Made by a program: the position numbers and the translations under genes. A stretch of 64,000 bases of DNA. It comes from Schistosoma haematobium (taxonomy: Eukaryota; Platyhelminthes; Trematoda; Strigeidida; Schistosomatidae). Each line of letters starts with the position of its first letter. Position 1 is the stretch's first letter. This document shows positions 25,062 through 36,091 of this stretch, piece after piece. The stretch covers positions 31,747,536-31,811,535 of the forward strand of contig NC_067198.1 of the NCBI RefSeq assembly GCF_000699445.3. Reading direction: 5' to 3'. The notes beneath the pieces were generated by a model. That model was not told where the DNA came from. It searched no databases and saw only the letters and a list, made by a program, of their open reading frames with translations.

Positions 25062-27881
25062 TTATCGTTGGTCTGGTGGTGGTGGCGATGGAGGCGGCTT
25101 CGTCAGTGTTGAGTTCTGGTGTCGTTGTTGCCTCTCATGACTTTTAATATGTGTACATTTTAAAAAGTATATAAATGCTTGTCGAAAGTGTACATTAAAT
25201 AATGCATATAATATTGGATTAATTGTACTATTTACGTAGCCTAACCATGTCACAAATTTACGTAAATCTGATATATCAGGACAGAATTGTTCACCGCATA
25301 ATCCTCTAACTAAATACATTAATGTAAATGGTATCCATGATAATGCAAAAATTATAATTATTAAACCCATACGTTTAGTTGCACGTCTTTCACGTTGTTC
25401 TACACGTTCCATAACCTGATCTGATTGATTTGATTGTTTTGATCGATTCACGTAATAATGTTGTTGCTGTCTTTCATTAAGTTGTAATGGTTCCATAGAT
25501 GGTGGTGTTATGTCAGAAATAGTGGATGCATTAGTCACTCCTACTATTCTTCTATCGTCATGTTGTTTATAACATGAGGTAATTTCCAGTTGTTGCATTT
25601 TAGGTTGTTGTTGTTGTTGGTAGTGGTGTTGGTATTCTAAATCAATTGAAGAAGTTGTCTTTAATCGATCAGGAGAACATAGTTGATCATTTGATTGATG
25701 AGAAATAGATATTCCTTCCTCGTTATTCTGATCATGGTGTTTTTGTGCGCAATTGAATAAAGTGAACTTTTTCAAAATATTAGGTTTGTATTTATCTTTG
25801 TGTATAATTCCTGTATTTGTCATTGTTATTGAATCAATACTATTAGTGTTAATACATGTCGAAGTAATTATATTAATTGGTTCAGTAGTAATGAATGGAA
25901 TAGGATTATGCAAATTATAAGCGTGAATCATATCCTCAGTCCTTTCATCACTATGCGTATGACCGTTTAAATCATCATAATCATCATTATTAGCTTTGGT
26001 AATCACATGATTCACTTCGGAATCTAGTTGAATTGTTCCATTAGAGTTTTTTGGTTTTCCAGAGTTGTTTACTTTTTCATCTACATAATTACAATTATTA
26101 TTATTATTTTTATCTTTAAGATTGACTAGACTATCTAGTTCATTAGCTATGTCTAGGCCAACTAAATGACTAGCTAGATAAAGCTTTTGTCGATCAACTA
26201 GTAAACAATTATGACAATGATGAGGTGAGAAAGTTTGTGGCAGCGATGCCGGCGGCATTGGCGATAACGACGACAACGAATTCTTACCGATATTATTTTT
26301 AGACATAGGCGTCATCTTATTTCTCAACTTATTTTGAAATGAAAGTTTTTCCAATTTCATATTTTGTCTGTTTGTTTGAAACGATGATTGACGTGACAAT
26401 GATGATGATGTGAAAGATCCAGCTATTGAAGATGATAATGATGTTTTTGATGATTGAGATTTCATTGAAGATGTTGTTGAACAATTATTATTCATTGTCG
26501 CTTTTAATGTGAATTTTGATGTATTTTGTTGAATTATTTGATCGAACGAACTCATTTCATTGACAACAGATCTAGGATTAATTTTATTAGTTAATTTATT
26601 AACCACAGTATTATTTTCCATCCCAATAAGATCATTTAAATTGCGCATATGTCGTGGATTCCAATCGGCTGTAGAATCTGTATTTGTATTTTTGTTACTA
26701 CTTATCGTTGTCGTTGTTGTCGTCAAGTGAAAACAATGACATTCACGTCCACAATGACAACATGTGCAAGAACATGTACATGTTGAACAATAACAGTAAC
26801 TGTAAGAATATGTCGATGATCCAGAAGGTGATCCGTACATTGAAGGATAAAATGAATGTTGTATAATTTCATTTGTTTTATGAGTATTATTATTAGCACG
26901 TTTTTCATGAATTATACTATTTGAACTCGGTTTGTCTACAGCTATTTTTATGTTTGTTAGAACTGGTTTAGTTGTTGTGATACTATGGATTATTGAAGTA
27001 TTTGTGTTAGGACTTGTTAATAAATTTTTTTCAGTAGTATAATTATTGATTTTATCAACGGATTGTCCATTAAATTGTTTATCATGAACTATCATACATT
27101 CAGGCGGTGATTTATTATGTATTCTTCGTGACTGTCTTATTAATCGTGTTCTTTGTTGAAGTATCAAAAATATTTTTGCATATAATATAATCATTATTAT
27201 AAATGGAATTATAAAAGAACCCATTGCAGAATAGACTATGTAATAAGCTTCTGTAAATAAAACACATTCATAATGATTTAATGTTGGATTATAGACATGT
27301 GTGTTTGTAGATGAAAGTGTTGATTTGTTTGATTTATGTTCATTGAGATTTTGTCGTATAGTTGATGTTGAATACGGAATACTAATAGTTGAAGTATTAT
27401 TTTGAGCTTTATCAAACGCTTTACTGCCCCAACCTAAAAGACCAGGTACACAAATTAATCCAGATAATATCCATACAAATAGTATATAACAAATAACACG
27501 TCGTTTATTTTTATTACCACGATACCATATTGGAAAAGTCGTAGCAGTGAAACGATCAAATGCTATTGTAACTAAACTCCATACTGATGCCGTACAATAG
27601 AAAACATCAATAGTTAACCAAATATCACACATCACTGGTCCAAATAACCATACACCTGTTGCATCAGTTGCCGCAGAAATTGGTAATACTGTGACTGCCA
27701 ATAAAAGATCACTTAATGCTAAATTCCCAATTAAAAGGTTGGATGTTGTACGAAGTTTCCTAAAACGAAATAATGCTGCAAACACCAAAGCATTTCCAAC
27801 TGCTGTTAGTAAAGTTATAAACAAGAAAATAATAGATATAATTACAAATGCCCAATTTGAATATGTCACACTTATTTCCAT
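25062..27881 (-). CDS. Amine-type class A G protein-coupled receptor, single exon
   Basis: A 939-residue seven-helix plasma-membrane receptor. Visible landmarks are N30 (helix 1), D58 (helix 2), C85 and C206 (disulfide pair), D92 in IDVFYCTAS (the amine-binding aspartate 3.32), DRF at 109-111 (variant of DRY), W137, S218 and S222 (5.42/5.46, typical of catecholamine or octopamine binding) and P226. Later come FALSWIPF in helix 6 (W849, P851) and WLGYVNSTINPILY in helix 7. The third intracellular loop spans about residues 240-835 and is low-complexity, with a ten-cysteine cluster at 363-383 and a poly-Q patch. The N-terminus before helix 1 is only about ten residues. M1 is the first Met after an in-frame TGA at 27921-27923, but an upstream exon cannot be excluded. 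Biogenic amine binding is inferred from the family; the actual ligand (dopamine, octopamine, tyramine, serotonin or histamine) is not decided. Confidence 0.92.
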   Translation of the reverse strand: MEISVTYSNWAFVIISIIFLFITLLTAVGNALVFAALFRFRKLRTTSNLLIGNLALSDLLLAVTVLPISAATDATGVWLFGPVMCDIWLTIDVFYCTASVWSLVTIAFDRFTATTFPIWYRGNKNKRRVICYILFVWILSGLICVPGLLGWGSKAFDKAQNNTSTISIPYSTSTIRQNLNEHKSNKSTLSSTNTHVYNPTLNHYECVLFTEAYYIVYSAMGSFIIPFIIMIILYAKIFLILQQRTRLIRQSRRIHNKSPPECMIVHDKQFNGQSVDKINNYTTEKNLLTSPNTNTSIIHSITTTKPVLTNIKIAVDKPSSNSIIHEKRANNNTHKTNEIIQHSFYPSMYGSPSGSSTYSYSYCYCSTCTCSCTCCHCGRECHCFHLTTTTTTISSNKNTNTDSTADWNPRHMRNLNDLIGMENNTVVNKLTNKINPRSVVNEMSSFDQIIQQNTSKFTLKATMNNNCSTTSSMKSQSSKTSLSSSIAGSFTSSSLSRQSSFQTNRQNMKLEKLSFQNKLRNKMTPMSKNNIGKNSLSSLSPMPPASLPQTFSPHHCHNCLLVDRQKLYLASHLVGLDIANELDSLVNLKDKNNNNNCNYVDEKVNNSGKPKNSNGTIQLDSEVNHVITKANNDDYDDLNGHTHSDERTEDMIHAYNLHNPIPFITTEPINIITSTCINTNSIDSITMTNTGIIHKDKYKPNILKKFTLFNCAQKHHDQNNEEGISISHQSNDQLCSPDRLKTTSSIDLEYQHHYQQQQQPKMQQLEITSCYKQHDDRRIVGVTNASTISDITPPSMEPLQLNERQQQHYYVNRSKQSNQSDQVMERVEQRERRATKRMGLIIIIFALSWIPFTLMYLVRGLCGEQFCPDISDLRKFVTWLGYVNSTINPILYALFNVHFRQAFIYFLKCTHIKSHERQQRHQNSTLTKPPPSPPPPDQR

Positions 27882-28691
27882 TTGATGTTGTTTACGATAT
27901 AGATCTTCCAGTATATTTGCTCATATTATGCATAGGTTGTAACAAAAAATAATTAGTAGCTGACTTCTGTCATTTCCCCTCGAGATTTTTTAAAACTTGT
28001 CCCTAAAATTCTTATAAACTGCTTCCACTTAAACTTTTTAACGAACCTGACCATCGAAATGTGATTGGTCGAAAATTCCTCCAATCATCTATCTCCTATC
28101 TACTGATTGGCTGTTTCTCTCTTAGTATAAGTTTCCCATTGTGGAGAATGTGGTTACGTTAATTTTTGAAATGAAAACTTATGCCTGTAAAAATGGTAAT
28201 GTAGTCGATAATAATCCACAAAAGGTATATTCGATCAATCATCTCATGAATTACTTGTTTCTTAACGCAATGTCTAACCCTTCATCTACAAAACGACAGG
28301 GTTAGTTTAGGAATGAAAATGTTTTGTTATCTAAAAGCGTTTCAGTTTTCAAGTCTAAAACATTTCGATCTTTAATTCACCTTCTTAGTTATTATATTTT
28401 TCTATTTCCGTGGTTACTTTCGCTTTTTTAGTGAGAGAAAGTTTTCTTTACACGTAGGGAAACATACGTTCAAATTTTCCTCTTGGGATTAGTTTCGTTT
28501 ACTAGACCTAGTTTAATATTCATTTTGAAAGAATCGATATAATTGAGGGATTACTGATTTACTGTTTTATTTCACTAAAAACATTTATTGTACGTAGAAT
28601 ATTCTAAGACTAGAATTCAAAATCACTTTCAAGAAAGAAATATCTTAGTGATACCTGTTCTAGAATGAGGTGTATTACTTTATACTACTAC
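27882..28691. other. Presumed 5' flank of the GPCR
   Basis: No exon or clear core promoter was recognised. A first non-coding exon may lie here. Confidence 0.4.
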
Positions 28692-28972
28692 TGTGGTGCG
28701 TGCTACTTATATTGATATAAGTATTACATGGCGCGAGTCAGGAATGCAATGTCTGGCAGCAGAAGATGGGGGAAGATCAAGAAAGCAAGAGTGGGAATAG
28801 AATGCAATTTGTAGGAAAATGCAAGGACAATGAAATTTGAGGCATTCTGAGACAATTGGTGGACGTTTTGCAAATTAACGATTTAATATATAGTTCTCAG
28901 ATTTTATTTAAATGCTCTATAATTTTGTGTCAAATACATTCGGTTGTCGCCACCCGTGTTTTGTTCACTGCA
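28692..28972 (-). mobile_element. LTR-like repeat, member 2
   Basis: On minus it starts TGCAGTGAACAAAACACGGG and ends GTAGCACGCACCACA, giving TG...CA ends over 281 bases. The body resembles the units at 18.94, 40.67 and 58.56 kb (AAATTATAGAG, AAATCTGAGAAC). Flanks are CTACTAC-rich, so any short duplication is ambiguous. Confidence 0.55.
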
Positions 28973-29815
28973 CTACTACTACTACCACTATTTTCATCCA
29001 TATTTTACTCCATAACATTGGATTAGTCAACTTATTTGTAGGCGGATTATAGCGTCAAAAACTGATGACACACTTAAGACAATGTGTTGATAGCCAATAT
29101 GCTAACGTACGGACATAATTGGTTTGGAGAGGGATGACAGCTTGACTAATTCTAAGTGCTGATTTCTTTAGTCAGTACTTGATATATATTTGTTAAATTT
29201 TGTTTTTCTAGATATATTCAGTTTAGCTGATTATTTTTCACACCGTTTGTAATCCATTCATTGCTACTTCAATAAATTTGAATTTTACGAGTAGTTTCCA
29301 CTTGGCCATACGACATTTTAAAATTTGCAAACTCATTCAACGTGTTTAGGTGGTAAAAAGTTATGATCAGGTCTCGCAATTTGAAGAAAGTAATTCGTGT
29401 TGCTGACTTATGACTAATCATTCAATTCACATAGAAGCAGTTTATTAAATATCATCAGTGTATTACGGAAAATTTGTTAAAACAATCGAATTTTAAATTT
29501 CATTTATATATCAATGACACAATGATAACACAAAACCATATTGAAATGATTTTACTCCACGGATGTCTGGTGCAGAGAATAAGCCCTCAGAAATAGGAAA
29601 CTAAGAAATCCAGAGCTAATCATATGAAGTTGTATATGATCAACCTCACTCAGTTGTTCCTTTCACTCTTCTGTCAAGGTTCTAGTTCGACTAGATCGTT
29701 ACTAATCCACTATCTTTTTCTGATATCCTAAGAAGTATACTCCTAATAGGATCCTGAAATGACAAAGCGATTAAATCCATAACATTCACAATGGTATCTC
29801 TAACTTCCGTAATAT
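28973..29815. other. Non-coding stretch
   Basis: It begins with a short CTA repeat. No exon was recognised. Confidence 0.45.
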
Positions 29816-30655
29816 TTCTTATATTCTCACATCAACCTTTCTTTTCTGGCTTCATTCTTTTCCTCAAATACTAGCAATGGTAACGATTCACGTTCACGAA
29901 ATGTTTTTCCTGGTTACTTGAAATCGCTCTTTGAATCATATGCTATAGCTCTGGATTTTCAAACCTCATGTTATATCAAGCAACAGAATTTATTAGCGAG
30001 GACTCCTGAATATGTGGGTATTAACAAGTTGTATCTTTCAGAAAATTCTATGTATGATTGAAGTGTGGTCATGCACTTGGCCTCATCTAGTTAGTATGAC
30101 TGATCAGTTAGATGATTCACTCTCCCCCCATACATGGAAACTTCATTGCTGTTTCACGTGATATCCGTGGTGTATATAAAGCGTTAAGTTCTTGATTAGA
30201 AAAGTCTCCTGGATTAGAGTCCGGTAGGCAGTTACTTTGTTTGCTATCCGACTAAATGGGTCAGCAGGGTTTCGAAAAAATAGGAGTACACTCTACCTCT
30301 TCTTCATAGTCTCTCTCTAAGCTTCAGTTAAATTTTAGCTAGGATGAAGTGAATGATAACTTTATCACATTCAGAAAGCTATTATCTAAGACGTAATCGT
30401 GACCAATTAGTTTAATGTTCAGATATACAGTTTATCCCAAGTTAATGAACATGTATGCTGGCCTTTCTGAAACCTTGATCAATGGTTATCTTCTTCAAGT
30501 ATACTTAAACAACTGTTTATTCTTAGTTAACCACGAACTTTAAACATAAAGAGAGGCATTGTTCGACACGGTTACTACTAACATCAACACGAGTGTGATC
30601 ACTATACTATCATAAACCAACATTAGAAAATTTTCAGATTATATTCCCTATTATT
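29816..30655 (+). mobile_element. Very old RTE endonuclease-region fossil
   Basis: Segment by segment it parallels 20.95-21.7 kb of the intact element. Examples are CTAGCAATGGTAACGATTCA against the region at 20978, and GTCCGGTAGGCAGTTACTTT against the region at 21321. No reading frame survives. It lacks both ends. Confidence 0.6.
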
Positions 30656-30660
30656 TTGAC

Positions 30661-30944
30661 AACCTTTTATTACACAGATTGAAATCATGAGTCAATTGAA
30701 GCTAGACCACCATGGAAAACCTGGAAGCACTGGACGCCTCTTGGCGCGAGACTGATAGGTCCTGGGTTCGAATCTCGCGGCTGGTGAGGTCGTGGATGCG
30801 CACTGCTAAGGAGTCCCATACTAGGACGAAACGGCCGTCCAGTGCTTGCAGGTTATCCATGGTGGTCTAGCTTCGATCGACTCATGATTTCAATCTGTGA
30901 AATTTCTAAAATCTCCACAAGCCCCTTCTGATAACTTTTTATTA
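30661..30944 (-). mobile_element. Foldback hammerhead SINE with near-perfect target duplication
   Basis: The outer parts are inverted copies of each other: 30680-30735 against 30838-30897. They surround a shortened tRNA-like core (GGGTTCGAATCTCGCG at about 30764). The complete end TCAGAAGGGG lies on the right in complement (CCCCTTCTGA at about 30922-30931), so the unit points left. AACCTTTTATTA (30661-30672) and AACTTTTTATTA (30933-30944) form a 12-base target-site duplication with one mismatch. Confidence 0.8.
30800..30845 (+). ncRNA. Hammerhead with a single inactivating core change
   Basis: Stem I GCACTG/CAGTGC, stem II GTCC/GGAC, GAAA and GTC are all present. The first box reads CTAAGGA rather than CTGAGGA (G5 to A). 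Confidence 0.7.
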
Positions 30945-31799
30945 GTTATCGTCTTTTTTTTATAACTGTCAAATTGTTCAGTATGCTTTCTGTGCCTTGA
31001 CCAACAGATAAGCTAGTGTTATATCAGTTTACAAGTAATAACTTTTCATGGATAATTTCTTTTTCTTGTTTATAGCATCCACCTAGAAAATTTATTTTAC
31101 TTCACTTAATAATTTCTTCCAGTATTACTAATTTAATAATAAGTAAACAAGTCAATTGAATACATAATACTGTTTTCTTTTTAATATTTATTTAGACAAT
31201 GAAATGTATTAACAAACTGTTGTTTTTTTTAATCTACTTAATTATTGAAAACAAAATTTGTACACCGAAATAGTTTTTCTTTCCGTTCTTCTTCTTCTTC
31301 TTCCTCTTCATTTTGTTATTATTTTGAATATTCGGTGAAATTTTTCAATTTGCATATTAAATTGATATTTAATCGAAAAACTAACTAATCTACACAAAAT
31401 AAGACAATTTGTCATTAATATAAACTACTCATTTAGTCGTTTATAATAGTGTGTATGTCTATCATTGATCAATGAATAACAAATGACTAATTATATCTGT
31501 GTTCACTTTCATAATTCAAAATAAGACAGATTAAAAATTGGTTTGTTTGTTTGTTTTACTACAACAGTTGACTATGAAACTTATTGAATAGTGGTGGCAT
31601 AAAGTTAAATTTCCTACTTTGGGCTATGGATTTATGTAAATGTCGAAATTGTGTTTTATGATAAATAGACATACATAGACAACCATGCATACACCCTTTA
31701 CACTTAACTAGCGTAGTTTTTTAGTCCTATCTTTATCTTAAACTATATCAATTGTCATGTGCAACATCATTACTACATTAGTCCAGTTAAATAATAACA

Positions 31800-32130
31800 T
31801 TGAATGATTCATGATCTCAATCAAAACTCAACAATCTCCACAGCCACATACTGATAATTATCATGTACTCACTAGTGACTAGCTTCGAGAAGTAATTCTC
31901 TGATTTCTAATGAAGAGCTGTGACCAATGAAGTCCATCCGTGTCAAGTGTGAGACAATTACCCACCGAATACAATGGAAGATGGTGACGAAATATCGTGG
32001 ATTGGTTGAATTTAGATATTAACACCGCTGGATTTCGGCTCAGTGGTCTAGAGGTTAAACGTTCGTGCTCGAAACCGAAGGTTCTGGGTTCAAATCCCGC
32101 GCGCGGGGTCGTGGATGGGCAGTTGCATTA
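31800..32130 (+). mobile_element. SINE copy truncated before its ribozyme
   Basis: It shows a family tail segment, the 5' module (CTCACTAGTGACTAGCTTC), an A-box-like AGTGGTCTAGAGGTTAAACG and a B box GGTTCAAATCCCG. It stops just where the hammerhead should start. Confidence 0.7.
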
Positions 32131-34030
32131 CTTGATATAGAACAGATGGAATGTGGTTAGCACTGGGTTTCAGAACAGGTGTTTCAGTCAAGTATATCAA
32201 CGAGATAATACAAATAATTTAAAATTGGATCCGATTATATTTCTTGCTCTTACATCTGCTTTACTGTTAGTAGATATATATTGTTTTTTTAAAGGTTATG
32301 TTATGCTTGGTGTTATTATTATTATTATTATTAGTTATGAGTATGAATATATAGGAATATATATCATACCTGATGATATACTTTTCATGACTAAAGTGAG
32401 TAGCCGATATGGTCTCCGGTGAATGCTGACTACTCTTGTAAGTGCTTAGTGGGGATTCTTTTATTTACGTTAGACAACTGTTGAAAACCAAGAAGCACCG
32501 AACAAATATTCTATCTCAGTACAGAGCTGTTCAACAGTATCCATCCACTATCGTATCATATATCACACGCAGGACCTTCAAATCTTGGTGTGATCTAACT
32601 TTTAAAGTATTACGACGAGATAGCCAATCATTTTAAATATTCATCAGTTACACCATAGATCCAAAAATATATTCAGGCAAATAATGACGATCAGTTAAAA
32701 CAACTGAACAATATGCTTGACTTTTACTAATACTGTCAAGTAATTGTAAAGATAACAGAGACAATTACATTTGACCATGAAAGGTCATAAATACAATAGT
32801 CAAATTAAGTCATTCAATAGCTAAGATTACTATTGATAAGTTGGCATTGAGGTTGGCCAGGGGAGTAGAAGCAGTTGAAGGTATTTCTTTTGCACGTATA
32901 GCTCCGGTTTCTAAATCCGGATGCATACTGCTTTAGCCATCTGATGGACTTTAAGTCTGAGAAGCTTTGGCAAAAAATTACTGACTCGATAAATAATTGC
33001 AAAGGATTGGTTTTTAGTGGCACTATGACCAGTTTGCACTCAATGGGTCAGTATGGAGCTGTTCAATTTCTTCACCAGACCTTTGCTTAGACAGGCTGGG
33101 AGGTGTTCCTAGAGCTTCGGCCAATATAGCTTGCTCCTCAGGAGCAGTCGGACTGATAAGTACAAAATGAGGTGGTCATTGTACGATTTACTTTGCCCTT
33201 ACCCTGGGTATTTTTCGGATTATTAATTTAGATATATGACTGTTAAACCTGAAAAGAATTTATCGAAAAGAATATTCTTCGTTCAAATATTAGTCTTTTA
33301 AAATTAACTTACATAATTGAGTAAATCAAGAAAAAAGCCGCCACGCATAATTTGTTATTTTCCATCATAATTGTTATTGTTATTGTTTCTTTCTCGTATT
33401 CCCACAAAATACATTATTCGTCTGAATTTTACACACTTCATTTGTCAAGCATACAAATTAAGGGTTAGTAGCATTTATAGTAATAATAATAGATGTTAAG
33501 GGAATAGAAAGAATATAGCAATTATTATGAGCATACAACTTATTTCAAGTGGCGCTTCAGATTAATAATTGAGTGATTTCTCTCTCTTATCGTTAACCTG
33601 AAGAGAAAATACAAACAGGCAAAATAGAACAAAATCATTTTCACATTTACATTCATTCTGTTAGCTTTTGCATATACACATACAATTGTTGTTGTCGTTT
33701 CTAAGATCTGATAATCCATATTAGATTTACAATGAACAGCATGCTATTGATTTGTATTCTCTAATGTATATTCATGCACTGTTGTAGTTGTTTTTGGAAG
33801 TATGATGTTAAACGAGAAGCTCAAACTCATGAAATTCACACAATAGAATGCGCGATACAATGATTAAGTGATTAAAAGTATAACATCCTGTTTATCCAAA
33901 GTTTTCATTTATTGTCTAACTAATATCATTGGTTGATGAAATTTCCTTCAAAAGTGAATAATTTTCATGTAACGACCTCACCTTCATGATAAAATTGTCT
34001 TTATATATTATTTGATTGGGATGATTATTT

Positions 34031-34071
<41 letters not shown>

Positions 34072-34813
34072 CTACGTCTGATTGCATACGGTACAACACT
34101 CACAGCATTAAATGTGTTGAGTTTCAACCTTTCTAATGTCGTTTTGTTTACTGCATTGGATAATGTATTGTTAATTTAAATTTTTAATTTAACAAGTGAA
34201 ATGTCTTCTCTCCAGTTCTCTGCTTTCAGATGCCATTTTGTAAACAGAGCCATCAGCTCATCAACTTCATATTTGTATGTCTAAATATAGAGCAGAAATT
34301 GTAACTATTGAATTTGTTGACTCCATTTACTATCAATCATTATTAGAGAAGTGAAAAAATTTATGATTTTCAAAACAATTAAACAAGTTACTGATAAGTA
34401 GTTTAGCACAAACTGTAGATGATAGTTATTCCATAAGTTTTTTTTTTAAAAAATCAAAATATAACAGTAAAAGTTTTATCATCATCCTCATACTCATGAA
34501 TAGTAACATAAATTATTAGACTTGATATAGTTATTCATTATTCATCATCCAATAGTAAACATCAATAAAGATTCAATAGTTGTTATAATGAATTTTATCA
34601 TTCAAAATAAGAAGAGTCAAAATAACAATTCATTAATCAAGAAAAAGAAAAGAAAACAGACTTAACAATAAATATAATTATTCATTTAAATCTAACTAAA
34701 TTGATATCATTAATCATAATTGACTAACAAAAAAAAACGCATTTCTCCTGAAGAAGAAATAATAGCAAAGTAAATAATCATTATAGAAATGCATTGTTTG
34801 ATAAATATTTTTC
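32131..34813. other. Non-coding stretch with a weak SINE remnant
   Basis: 32460-32600 looks like a strongly decayed antisense SINE arm (AGACAACTGTTGAAAACC). Nothing was recognised elsewhere except the AAT run listed separately. I searched for upstream exons of the SAC phosphatase and found none. Confidence 0.4.
34033..34072. repeat. AAT trinucleotide microsatellite
   Basis: About 13 consecutive AAT units. Confidence 0.9.
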
Positions 34814-35447
34814 TCAGAAGGGGTTTTGTGGAGATTTTAGCAATTTTTTTAATAATTGAAATCATGAGTCAATTAGAGCTAGACCATCATGGAGAACCTA
34901 GAAGCACTGGGTTCGAATCTCTCGTCGGGGGTGTCATGGATGCGCACTGCTAAGGAGTCCCATACTAGGACTAAACGGCCGCTCAGTGCTTCCAGGTTAT
35001 CCATGGTGGTCTAGCTTGAATTGACTCATGATTTCAACCAGTGAAATTACTAAAATCTCCACAAAACCCCTTCTGATAATAATCATCTGCTCATTAGTGA
35101 CTGACTTCAAGAAGCATTTGCTGAAGTTCTAGTGAGAAGCCGTGACTAGTGAAGTTCAACCAGGTCTGTTGTGAGATGTCAACTCACTTAAGACAATGGT
35201 GTACGGTGGCACGATTTCCTGGATTAATTGAAGTTAGACATTAAGACCGTTAGATGCCGGTCCACTCAGTGGTTTAGTTGGTTAAGCGCTCGCACGCGAG
35301 ACTGATATGTCCTGGGTCCGAGTCTTGCGGGGTGCGGGGTCGTTGATGTGCACTGCTGAGGAGTACCATACTAGGACGAAACGGCCGTCCAGTGCTTCCA
35401 GGTTCTCCATGATGGTCTAGCTTTAATCAACTCATGATTTCAATTGA
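34814..35447 (+). mobile_element. Compound hammerhead SINE: foldback unit plus full sense unit
   Basis: The first part (34814-35064) begins TCAGAAGGGG, has inverted arms around a shrunken core, and ends CCCCTTCTGA. It runs directly into the 5' module, tRNA-like core and ribozyme of a sense unit ending CTCATGATTTCAAT. The junction is head-to-tail, as expected of a copy made from a dimeric or circular RNA. The first part's ribozyme is mutated in both core boxes. Confidence 0.75.
35350..35395 (+). ncRNA. Hammerhead ribozyme, core intact, stem II weakened
   Basis: CTGAGGA, GAAA, GTC and a perfect GCACTG/CAGTGC stem I are present. Stem II is GTAC/GGAC with one mismatch, so cleavage may be slow. 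Confidence 0.7.
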
Positions 35448-35892
35448 ATTTATTATGTTAAAGTTTCAAATGGTCACTTTTAATACGTAATCTCATGGCT
35501 AATTAATTATGATTTTAATATCTGTCAAGAAATTGTTGAAGGTTATATACTTAAATTACTGTCCCAATTTTAATGCCTACGATTATTAATTTTTCTTTGA
35601 ATTGTTAATCATAAAGTAATTAATTTCTTAGTTCATGTTAACATTCAGAGCATTTCTTTTCAATGTAGTTATTCACATATTTACTGAAATGTCACTATAA
35701 ATCATAAACTCTATTTGATTTAATCTTCTTGTTCTTCTTATGATTACGATAAGCATCATCGACTTGGGAATCTATTTGTATTTTTTTTACTATAATTTCA
35801 GTTCCTAGAGTAAATTTATGTTTCTAAGTGTTTTTTTTTGTGATAAACTATTGTATTGGTATTTATTTATTTATTTTCTGAAAATTTCTCAG
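35448..35892. other. Intron 3' part before the first visible SAC exon
   Basis: AT-rich. It ends with a pyrimidine-rich stretch and the acceptor TTTCTCAG at 35885-35892. Confidence 0.5.
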
Positions 35893-36091
35893 CACAAACT
35901 GAAAATCAAGAAGCATTCAATAAGTATTGGTCAAGACATTTTCAGGAATTTGAACGTATACTCATCGTGAATTTATTAAGTTCTGGACGTAAACATCGTG
36001 AAACTATATTAACCGATGCATTTTTACGTCATATTCTATTATCGAAAAATGAACAATTAGCTTATATAGGCTTTGATTTTCATGATTTTTG
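35893..36091 (+). CDS. INPP5F: INPP5F/SAC2-like phosphatase, visible exon 1
   Basis: This exon starts the part of the SAC catalytic domain seen here. It encodes 65 complete codons, including FNKYWSRHFQEFERILIVNL and LAYIGFDFHDF. These match the SAC-domain segment that in animal INPP5F has a FDFHEHC-type motif. Family members remove the 4-phosphate from phosphatidylinositol 4-phosphate on endosomal membranes. Acceptor TTTCTCAG and donor GTAAGT are clear. It enters with two bases of a codon and ends with TG. The next exon (48387) supplies T, making the Cys expected there. The N-terminal exons were not found; they may lie left of 35 kb or outside the window. Confidence 0.85.

Noticed and set aside
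32153..32422. 89-codon frame with a hydrophobic middle
   Set aside because: Poly-Ile comes from ATT repeats. There is no recognised domain or splice context.
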